In this document: positions 7,744 to 14,125 of the stretch, one piece after another
Layout of the letters: every line of letters starts with the position of its first letter
How positions within the stretch are numbered: position 1 is the stretch's first letter
Assembly (NCBI GenBank): GCA_009881125.1
Contig: WXFH01000021.1
Location: 1-18,346 of the forward strand
Reading direction: 5' to 3'
Source of the DNA: Acidaminobacter sp.
GTDB taxonomy: Bacteria; Bacillota_A; Clostridia; Peptostreptococcales; Acidaminobacteraceae
DNA length: 18,346 nt
Position numbers and translations under genes: made by a program
Notes under the pieces: generated by a model
What the model was told of the DNA's origin: nothing
The model's input: only the letters and a program-made list of their open reading frames with translations
The model's database searches: none

Positions 7744-7751
7744 ATCTAGAA

Positions 7752-9101
7752 GTGGGCAAAGAACTTTTACTGAAAGTATTACGTCATGAACAAACCAATG
7801 AAATCCCTTGGGTTCCATTTGCAGGTGTGCACGCCGGATATCTCAAAGGCTATACCGCAAAGGACGTCCTGGTCGATCCGGACAAACTCTACGATTCACT
7901 TTTAGAAGTACACAAGCTTTACACACCTGATGGGATGCCAATTGTGTTCGACCTTCAGATTGAAGCAGAAATCCTGGGTTGTGAATTAATGTGGGCTGAA
8001 GACAACCCTCCCTCTGTTAGAACCCACCCTTTCGAGGATGAAATGGTCGATCCAAAGACCCTTCCACTCCCTCAGGAAACCGACGGCCGTATCCCTATGG
8101 TTTTGGATGTCATGAGGCGAATGAAAACTGCAGTCGGTGACGATACCGCGCTATACGGCTTAACTTGCGGGCCGCTGACACTGGCATCACATCTTCGCGG
8201 CAGCGAATTCTTTATGGATATGATTGAAGAACCAGAATATGTCGAGGCACTCATGGATTACTGCGCAGACGTCAATATTAAGATGGCCGATTATTACTTA
8301 GACGCCGGCATGGATGTTATCGCCATTGTCGACCCACTGGTCAGCCAGGTTTCTCCGTCAAGCTTCGAAGAACTTCTCGCGCCCGCGTTTATCAAAATTT
8401 TCGACCATATTAGAAAAAGAAATGCCGTTTCGAGCTTTTTCGTCTGCGGCAACGCCACTATGCAAATGCAGGTCATGTGCGAAACCCATCCCGACAACAT
8501 CTCAGTGGATGAAAACGTAGATCTCATTGAAGCTAAGAAAGTCACAGATCAATACAATATAGCAATTGGCGGAAATATTCCTCTGACAACAACAATGCTT
8601 TTCGGCAATCAGAACGACAACATGAAATATGTCGTCGACTTGCTCGATCGAATTACAAAAGACAATCTCATCATCAGCCCGGGCTGCGATATGCCATATA
8701 ATATTCCGCCGGAAAATACAATTGCAGCGATTCAGGCCGTCAAGCACACCGATATGGCACGCGACATGATTTCCGGATACGAGGCCGCTGACGACACCCT
8801 CGACGTGGTTCTCCCTGATTACACCGCACTCAAAAAGCCTATGATTGAGGTCTTCACACTCGACGCGGCAACCTGCGCAGCTTGTACTTACATGCTGGCT
8901 GCAGCTATGCTGGCGAAGGATGAATTTGGCGACGATGTCGACGTTGTGGAATACAAATACACAGTGCGCGAAGATATCGCCAGAACCAAAAAAATGGGCG
9001 TCCAAAAGCTGCCGTCCATCTATATCAACGGTGAACTGAAGTGGTCTTCAATCATCCCAAGCCGTAAAGAGCTCATTGACGAAGTCAAAAAATACATGTA
9101 A
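7752..9101 (+). CDS. MtaA/UroD-type methyltransferase fused to a C-terminal thioredoxin-like domain
   Basis: 449 aa from GTG 7752, chosen because AAGGGGAG precedes it by 8 bases; an in-frame ATG at 7689 has no such site and codes an atypical peptide. Residues about 1-350 are the uroporphyrinogen-decarboxylase-fold methyltransferase family (MtaA/MtbA/CmuA), which moves methyl groups between corrinoid proteins and thiols or pterins. MtaA-type enzymes bind zinc through His-x-Cys and a distant Cys. Here the first motif reads FVCGN (230-234), so the His position is Phe230 while Cys232 is kept; the distant Cys is in SPGCDMP (Cys312), followed by IPPENT. From about 363 to 449 a thioredoxin/glutaredoxin-like domain follows: IEVFTLDAATCAACTYM with a CAAC redox motif (Cys375, Cys378) and a cis-Pro-like LPSIYINGE. 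MtaA-type proteins usually stop before this. First gene of the rightward operon. Reaction direction and acceptor are uncertain. Confidence 0.88.
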   Translation: MGKELLLKVLRHEQTNEIPWVPFAGVHAGYLKGYTAKDVLVDPDKLYDSLLEVHKLYTPDGMPIVFDLQIEAEILGCELMWAEDNPPSVRTHPFEDEMVDPKTLPLPQETDGRIPMVLDVMRRMKTAVGDDTALYGLTCGPLTLASHLRGSEFFMDMIEEPEYVEALMDYCADVNIKMADYYLDAGMDVIAIVDPLVSQVSPSSFEELLAPAFIKIFDHIRKRNAVSSFFVCGNATMQMQVMCETHPDNISVDENVDLIEAKKVTDQYNIAIGGNIPLTTTMLFGNQNDNMKYVVDLLDRITKDNLIISPGCDMPYNIPPENTIAAIQAVKHTDMARDMISGYEAADDTLDVVLPDYTALKKPMIEVFTLDAATCAACTYMLAAAMLAKDEFGDDVDVVEYKYTVREDIARTKKMGVQKLPSIYINGELKWSSIIPSRKELIDEVKKYM

Positions 9102-9116
9102 ATACCATATACGCGA

Positions 9117-9137
9117 GGGGCGATCTTTGATCGCCCC
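9117..9137 (+). promoter_or_regulatory. Intercistronic hairpin after the mtaA-like gene
   Basis: GGGGCGATC (9117-9125), loop TTT, GATCGCCCC (9129-9137): a perfect 9-bp GC-rich stem, 13 bases beyond the stop at 9101. It is followed by ATCTTGG, so not a strong terminator; partial attenuation or 3'-end protection of the first cistron is more likely. Its GGGCGA/TCGCCC core resembles the hairpin at 3681-3708 in the opposite operon. Confidence 0.6.
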
Positions 9138-9175
9138 ATCTTGGATTAAAGGATTTGAATTAAGGAGGAACCTGG

Positions 9176-9862
9176 ATGAGGGAGTTGTTCTGCAACGAGA
9201 TGGAATTTGTTTACGACGAGCGGGCTTTGCTCGAACGTCTTCACTGCGAAGACACCGAGGCAGAACCCTTTGTTCGGGCACTCGAGCTGCTCGAAGAAGC
9301 GCGACCCTATCTAAAGCCGGCTTTTGCAGTCAGAGAGTTTTCCATAGATAAACATCAGTCCGAAGGCATTACGGTAAATGGATGCTTCTTTAAAAGCAAA
9401 ATTGTCGCTAAAAAACTTGAAAACGAAAAAAAGGTCTTTGCCTATATAGCGACCAGCGGGCGCAAAATTTGTGAATTTGCCAAAAGGCACGACGATCTTC
9501 TTGACGAGTATCTTCTAGATCAAATCGCTTATCTGTCCTATCTTCAGGCAATGGATAAAATGTCCCTTGAAATTGAAAACCTTTTTGGCATCGAAAAGCA
9601 CATCCGTCTATGTCCCGGTTCCGTCATCGACTGGAGCGTGGAAGAGGTAAAGAAGATATTCGTTCTTATGGAAGGCCTTTATCAGGATCTCGACGTCAAT
9701 GTGATGGCAAGTGGTCTGATCGAACCACTCAAATCCACTTCAGGTCTCTTTTACGCTACTGATGAAGAATTTGCCAGCTGTGAGATCTGTCCGCGTGCAG
9801 TCTGCGAGAGTAGAAAAGCGCCATTCGACGGAGATTTGCATGATGAGATGGTGAATTTATGA
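9176..9862 (+). CDS. MetH activation-domain-like protein (vitamin B12-dependent methionine synthase activation domain family)
   Basis: 228 aa; AAGGAGGAA precedes the ATG. It resembles the stand-alone relatives of the methionine synthase reactivation domain that accompany RamA-like proteins and corrinoid methyltransferases. The region RLCPGSVIDW (about 147-156) matches the MetH AdoMet-binding RxxPGY stretch, but the Tyr is Ser. EPLKSTSG follows, and the C-terminus has a cysteine cluster C202-x2-C205-x4-C210 followed by RKAPFD, which MetH lacks and which suggests a metal or Fe-S site. It is one base ahead of the RamA-like gene, so the two are probably translationally coupled. Likely role: helping reductive methylation or reduction of the corrinoid; AdoMet binding is not assured. 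Family call is good, biochemical role inferred. Confidence 0.8.
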   Translation: MRELFCNEMEFVYDERALLERLHCEDTEAEPFVRALELLEEARPYLKPAFAVREFSIDKHQSEGITVNGCFFKSKIVAKKLENEKKVFAYIATSGRKICEFAKRHDDLLDEYLLDQIAYLSYLQAMDKMSLEIENLFGIEKHIRLCPGSVIDWSVEEVKKIFVLMEGLYQDLDVNVMASGLIEPLKSTSGLFYATDEEFASCEICPRAVCESRKAPFDGDLHDEMVNL

Positions 9863-9863
9863 T

Positions 9864-11420
9864 ATGAAAAGCAAATTGAAGAAAATTCAACTCATTCCTG
9901 ACTATGAAGGAGAATTGGTTTCCGACATCATTCAACGCCTCAACGTCGGCATAAGCCTGCCATGTGCCGGGAATCACACCTGCGGCAAATGCAAAGTACT
10001 GATAGAGGGCTCACTTAGCGAAGTTAAGCCTTCTGAAGCTGCCATGCTCAGCGCCACCGAGTCAGATCAGGGCGTACGCATGGCTTGCTTTGTCCGGGCG
10101 TTCGGCGAATTTACAATCTACCTCCCAGAAAAACGCTCACACAAAATCCTCACCCAAGGTACCACTCCGCTTATGGCAGACCGACCTCTGATGCCGCCTT
10201 ACCATTACGGTATAGCCGTTGACATTGGAACGACTACCGTGGTCTGTACACTTTTTGACACAAATGCCAACGTGCTTGGCACTGTCAGCGCTTTGAATCA
10301 ACAGAAGCACTTCGGAGCAGATGTCATTTCCCGCATCAATTATGGCATTCAAAACGGCAACGAAGGGATCACGCGGGCAATCGTCCAACAAATCGAAGAT
10401 ATGATTGATCAACTGGCATTAGATGCCCAAATATTGAGAACCTCGATCACTAACGCCGTCGTGACAGGCAACACAACGATGCTGCATTTCTTTTCAGGCC
10501 TGGATCCGCGCGGGATTGGCTTTGCTCCATTTATCCCCAAGAGCTTCTTCGACCACTCCGACTGCAGCATCCTCAAAGGAATTGATGTCTATATGCCAAG
10601 CTGCGTGAGCGCCTATGTCGGTGCCGATCTTGTCTGCTGTATCCTGGCATCCGATATGATGGAAAAAAATGATACCGCTCTCATTGTCGATATTGGCACA
10701 AACGGCGAAATGGCTCTCGTCCACAATGGCGAGCTCCACTGCTGCTCCACCGCTGCAGGTCCTGCTTTTGAAGGCGCTGGCATTTCCTGCGGCATGACTG
10801 CCTCAGAAGGCGCCATTGCCCACGTGCACTTTGATGATTGGGATGACAAAATCGTCTTCGAAACAATTGACAGCAAACCTCCTGCCGGCATTTGCGGCTC
10901 AGGGGTTGTAGATACAATTTCTCTACTCTATATGCTTGGCGCGATCTCCCCCAGCGGCAGAATTGAACCCGAGGGGCATAAACTAGAGTTTGCAATCCGC
11001 GACGACGAAGAAACCGAATTCGTTTTTCCGGAGAGCAGCGTAACCTTGACTCAGGGGGACATCAGAAATATCCAGTTGGCCAAAGCAGCGATCCACGCCG
11101 GTATCCTGACATTGACAGAAGCCTGCGGCATAAGTCTCGACGAAATCGATGTCCTTTATCTGTGCGGCGGCTTCGGCTCCTTTGTTAACTTATCTGCCGC
11201 CGAAAATATTGGTTTGATTCCCCTTGGAACAAAGGACAGAACTGTTGTCCTAGGAAATGGCGCCATTATGGGTGCCTCAAAGATCCTTCTTGGAAACGAC
11301 AATCTTAAGCACTCTAAGAAGATTGCACAATGCTGCAATTACATTGAGCTTTCCGGCAACGACGTATTTATGGATCACTATATTCTGTCCATGCCGTTTG
11401 GAGAAATGGAGGAAGACTAA
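9864..11420 (+). CDS. Corrinoid-protein reductive activator (RamA/RACo type, 2Fe-2S plus ASKHA ATPase)
   Basis: 518 aa. Such proteins use ATP to return accidentally oxidised Co(II) corrinoid proteins to active Co(I). The N-terminal 2Fe-2S ferredoxin domain has Cys34, Cys40, Cys43 and Cys75 (C-x5-C-x2-C ... C). After a linker comes the DUF4445 ASKHA domain with GIAVDIGTTTV (116-126), TGNTTM (201-206), LIVDIGTNGEMAL (273-285), GICGSGVVD (342-350) and LYLCGGFG (431-438). This is the bacterial RACo layout; methanogen RamA instead carries C-terminal 4Fe-4S clusters. The ATG follows the previous stop by one base with no strong Shine-Dalgarno, suggesting coupling. Its likely client is the corrinoid protein at 6738, and its electron donor may be the small Fe-S protein at 15689 (inference). 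Confidence 0.93.
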   Translation: MKSKLKKIQLIPDYEGELVSDIIQRLNVGISLPCAGNHTCGKCKVLIEGSLSEVKPSEAAMLSATESDQGVRMACFVRAFGEFTIYLPEKRSHKILTQGTTPLMADRPLMPPYHYGIAVDIGTTTVVCTLFDTNANVLGTVSALNQQKHFGADVISRINYGIQNGNEGITRAIVQQIEDMIDQLALDAQILRTSITNAVVTGNTTMLHFFSGLDPRGIGFAPFIPKSFFDHSDCSILKGIDVYMPSCVSAYVGADLVCCILASDMMEKNDTALIVDIGTNGEMALVHNGELHCCSTAAGPAFEGAGISCGMTASEGAIAHVHFDDWDDKIVFETIDSKPPAGICGSGVVDTISLLYMLGAISPSGRIEPEGHKLEFAIRDDEETEFVFPESSVTLTQGDIRNIQLAKAAIHAGILTLTEACGISLDEIDVLYLCGGFGSFVNLSAAENIGLIPLGTKDRTVVLGNGAIMGASKILLGNDNLKHSKKIAQCCNYIELSGNDVFMDHYILSMPFGEMEED

Positions 11421-11421
11421 T

Positions 11422-12138
11422 ATGGCAGATGACCTGCATAAAACCGGTAACTTTTACGACAAAATAAACGCTATCTGCACCGCTTATTTTCGAGGCGCGT
11501 TCAGCGGCTCTATTCTGGATGTAACCTCTGCCATCATGGCACTCGACGGCTTCCCCACACATCACCCGGTGCATCACTACATCGTGCCCGCAGTGTTGCT
11601 GTCAGCTTGCCGCCGGGCGCAACGCCAAAGCATCGAGGTGCTCGAACGCGATTTGAAGCTTGCAGAAGAACGTTCAAAAAACGTCCTCGGCGGTTTTTGC
11701 GGCTACTACGGCGCCTGTGGCGCGGCTGTTGGCACCGGCATCTTCTGGTGCATCCTCACGGACAGCAGTCCAATCTCAAGGGACTCATGGGCTTTCGGAA
11801 ATCAGGCTACCGGTACCGCACTCCTTGAAATGGCTCGTATTGGAGGCCCACGTTGCTGCAAAAGGACGGTTTTTATTGCCTTAAACAGTGTCGCTTCACA
11901 AGTTAAAGAAGTGCTTGATATAAAACTCGACCTGCCGGCACAGCATATCTGCAGATTCTCAGATCGAAATCTCGAATGCCTGAAAGAGCGCTGCATGTTC
12001 TACGAAGAAGAGATAAGAAAGGTTGAGGCGCCAAGCACTACCGGGCAAAAGCTTTCAGCTAATCACGTCAGAAAAAGCATTGCAACCGTTATGCCAAATG
12101 TCGTTCAGTCTATGGATTATGATGAGGTGATTATATGA
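11422..12138 (+). CDS. DUF5714-like cysteine-rich protein of unknown function
   Basis: 238 aa from ATG 11422, which lies one base after the preceding stop with GGAGGAAG upstream; an in-frame start at 11257 would overlap the RamA-like gene by 164 bases. I recognise the pattern of DUF5714 proteins but no catalytic fold. Striking segments are a His-rich stretch THHPVHHY (46-53), a glycine/cysteine motif GGFCGYYGACGAAVGTG (90-106; Cys93, Cys99), GGPRCCKR (141-148; Cys145-Cys146), Cys177 and C186-x4-C191. The clustered Cys and Gly suggest a metal or Fe-S site. No signal peptide. It overlaps the next gene by ATGA and sits between the corrinoid activator and a CobW GTPase, so a role in metal/cofactor delivery to the methyltransferase system is plausible. 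Name moderately sure; function unknown. Confidence 0.7.
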   Translation: MADDLHKTGNFYDKINAICTAYFRGAFSGSILDVTSAIMALDGFPTHHPVHHYIVPAVLLSACRRAQRQSIEVLERDLKLAEERSKNVLGGFCGYYGACGAAVGTGIFWCILTDSSPISRDSWAFGNQATGTALLEMARIGGPRCCKRTVFIALNSVASQVKEVLDIKLDLPAQHICRFSDRNLECLKERCMFYEEEIRKVEAPSTTGQKLSANHVRKSIATVMPNVVQSMDYDEVII

Positions 12139-13082
12139 AGGATCCAATTCAGCTATACTTGATCGGAGGCTTTTTAGGTGCCGGAAAGACAACTTTTTTA
12201 CGCCTTCTGATGGAGGATATGAAGACCAAACGTCTCGGGATCCTAGTCAACGAGTTTGGCAGTATCGGTGTCGACGGTGCATTAATAGAGCGTGAAGGCG
12301 TTCGAATGGTAGAAATCAACAACGGCTCTATCTTCTGCGCCTGCCTTAAAGATGGATTCGTTCGCACCTTAAAAGCCTTTGCCGAGCAGCCGGTCGACAT
12401 CCTACTGATCGAAAATTCAGGCATGGCGGATCCCGCAGGTATGCATACTATCCTCTCCAATCTTGCGCCTTACCTCTCAAGGCCTTATGATTACCGCGGT
12501 CTCATTTGCCTTGTGGACTGCACGACCTTTCTGCAATACGCCGAAGTGCTGATGCCTGTTCAAGGGCAGGTAGCCGAAGCTGATTTCGTCATTGTCAACA
12601 AATGCGATCTCGTGGACCAATCGGTCATATCACGCATACACGAAAAAATCAGAACGCTGAATGACAGCGCCCAAATCTACGATACGGTGTTTGCTCAAAT
12701 TCCACTCCCACTTCCCGAGTCTTCTGCAAAGCATCCAGACGGCGAGGCTCGAGAAAGCAGCAATACGCCTTTTACAAGACCTGCGACCTACGCACTGGAA
12801 ACAGATAGTACCCCCAGCCTGGACCAGTTATTCGATTTCTGCCATTCAATGGGTGAGACCGCTCTAAGAATCAAAGGTTTCATTCGCGCTGCCGATGGCT
12901 GGCTTCATATCGACGCGGTTGGCAAGGAGGTCCAAATCGCGCCGGCTGTCATCAAGAATAAATTTCGCCTGAATCGCGGGAAGCTAGTGATCATAGGCCG
13001 CGATGGGCACGACATTCAGAGCGAAATACAATCGGCATGGCAAATGCATTGTGCCAGCTCGTTTGAATTGAAAATCTCATAG
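12135..13082 (+). CDS. CobW/P47K family (G3E) GTPase, putative metallochaperone
   Basis: 315 aa. G3E GTPases deliver or insert metals (Co, Ni, Zn) into enzymes. P-loop GGFLGAGKTT (11-20), NEFG (39-42), IENSG for the G3 region, and NKCD (about 155-158) for guanine recognition. The metal-site motif, GCxCC in COG0523 proteins, here reads FCACL (Cys68-x-Cys70), so the third Cys is absent. The C-terminal part (about 235-310) is a short CobW_C-like domain with no His-rich tail. Its ATG overlaps the stop of the DUF5714-like gene (ATGA), so the two are translationally coupled and may act together. Probable job: metal loading or cofactor maturation for the zinc- or cobalt-dependent methyltransferases upstream. 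Last gene of the rightward operon; no strong terminator follows. Confidence 0.88.
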   Translation: MKDPIQLYLIGGFLGAGKTTFLRLLMEDMKTKRLGILVNEFGSIGVDGALIEREGVRMVEINNGSIFCACLKDGFVRTLKAFAEQPVDILLIENSGMADPAGMHTILSNLAPYLSRPYDYRGLICLVDCTTFLQYAEVLMPVQGQVAEADFVIVNKCDLVDQSVISRIHEKIRTLNDSAQIYDTVFAQIPLPLPESSAKHPDGEARESSNTPFTRPATYALETDSTPSLDQLFDFCHSMGETALRIKGFIRAADGWLHIDAVGKEVQIAPAVIKNKFRLNRGKLVIIGRDGHDIQSEIQSAWQMHCASSFELKIS

Positions 13083-13176
13083 CACAAACCACCATTTTTA
13101 TGTATAATGTTGCACAAAAGAAATCCGCAATCCGCAATGACGTTTGAGGGTTGCTCTTTGAAAGGTGGATCTTCTG
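13083..13176 (+). promoter_or_regulatory. Leader of the LysR gene with -10 element and tandem repeat
   Basis: TGTATAATG gives a perfect -10 (TATAAT, 13103-13108) but no convincing -35, which would suit an activator-dependent or weak promoter. Just downstream ATCCGCA is repeated in tandem within AATCCGCAATCCGCAATGA, a possible autoregulatory site. AAAGGTGG (13161-13168) is the ribosome binding site for the ATG at 13177. Confidence 0.45.
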
Positions 13177-14067
13177 ATGCAACTCATTCAGCTTCATTAC
13201 TTCTGTACCGTTGCCAGATGCAATAATATGAGCCGCGCGGCAGACGAACTTTGGATCTCTCAATCCGCCTTGTCCAAAGCAATCAGCAGTCTCGAGGAAG
13301 AGCTGGGGGTCAAGCTGTTCGAACGTATCGGCCGCAGCATTCGTCTCAACGAGGCCGGCCGTCTCTATTACCATCAGATCAGCCATGTCCTGCTGCTTCT
13401 GAACGATGCCACAAGGCAAGTTCGACTTCTGGAGAAAAAAAACGAAAACGAGGTTCGCGTTCTCTTTTCTGCCGCCAATTTTATTAGCGCTTATGTACGC
13501 GAGGAATTCGAACACGCGTACCCAAATTCACGACTATTGATAAAAAGCTGCTATACGCCATCCCCGGAAGACGTACTCGAATGTGATTTTCATATTTATG
13601 CATCTCCGACCATCTATCCTGAATTGACAAGCATTGAAATCCTTCAGGAGGAATTATTGCTGGCCTTTGGCAGCAAACACCCTTTGGCTGAAAAAAAAGA
13701 AATTGATTTGATCGACACAAAACCCTACTTTTATCAGTGTCTGCCAAGGCAGGAAAACCTGTATGAGAACTTGCTCTTTTTCTGTCATAAAGCTGGCTTT
13801 GAGCCAAATATTGGCTTTTATACCGAAGATTCCTTTACTTTCTTTGATGGCTTAGTCAGCAGTTCACTCCTGGCAATGGTCCCGGAGCGAACAGCTTTTA
13901 CCGCCTTGGCGCACGATGTTCTCCTGCGCCGCATTAAGGATCCGGTCTGCAAACGAACGGTTTATATTGGCTTCCACGGCGAGCGGGAATTAACGCCAAG
14001 CAGCCAGCGCTTCAAAACCTTCTGTGTGGATTTGTTCAAACGGCTTAACGCGCAGGCAGCTGACTAA
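13177..14067 (+). CDS. LysR-family transcriptional regulator
   Basis: 296 aa from ATG 13177, 8 bases after AAAGGTGG; a GTG at 13165 overlaps that site and is less likely. The N-terminal winged helix-turn-helix is classic (MSRAADELWISQSALSKAISSLEEELG, helix-turn-helix about 18-37, then FERIGRSIRLNEAG), followed by the co-inducer-binding domain to the C-terminus. It lies after the methyltransferase operon and 58 bases before a same-strand APC permease. It may control the permease and possibly the divergent promoters at 7368-7751, but here the usual divergent LysR-target arrangement is absent, so the target is not evident. The effector is unknown. Confidence 0.93.
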   Translation: MQLIQLHYFCTVARCNNMSRAADELWISQSALSKAISSLEEELGVKLFERIGRSIRLNEAGRLYYHQISHVLLLLNDATRQVRLLEKKNENEVRVLFSAANFISAYVREEFEHAYPNSRLLIKSCYTPSPEDVLECDFHIYASPTIYPELTSIEILQEELLLAFGSKHPLAEKKEIDLIDTKPYFYQCLPRQENLYENLLFFCHKAGFEPNIGFYTEDSFTFFDGLVSSSLLAMVPERTAFTALAHDVLLRRIKDPVCKRTVYIGFHGERELTPSSQRFKTFCVDLFKRLNAQAAD

Positions 14068-14125
14068 AATTATTAAGAAAGCATTGAAAACGATCAACCA
14101 ACAATGATGCGGAGTGTGATCCATT

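Larger units (their letters stand above)
7368..7751. promoter_or_regulatory. Divergent control region between the two methyltransferase operons
   Basis: 384 bases without a gene, AT-rich, carrying one promoter per strand (listed separately). Upstream of the rightward -35 is a block of CAT-containing units spaced about 10 bases apart (TTAGCATTTA, TTAACATTTT, TAGCATAAAT, 7591-7620), which could be a helical-phase operator or an UP element. A small imperfect inverted repeat, AAGG-TTATAG-CCTT, lies at 7502-7515. I see no cobalamin riboswitch hallmark and no sigma-54 (GG-N10-GC) promoter. No regulator is encoded next to this region; the nearest is the LysR gene at 13177. Confidence 0.55.

Noticed and set aside
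7368..7751. Cobalamin riboswitch upstream of the corrinoid operons
   Set aside because: The leftward leader is only about 30 bases and the rightward about 90; no B12-box-like sequence was seen.
8502..9005. 167-aa minus-strand frame within the MtaA-like gene
   Set aside because: Shadow of a conserved gene; its composition follows the complementary codons and no motif is seen.
11257..11421. Extension of the DUF5714-like protein into the RamA-like gene
   Set aside because: Out-of-frame overlap of 164 bases with a conserved gene; ATG 11422 directly follows the stop and a Shine-Dalgarno.
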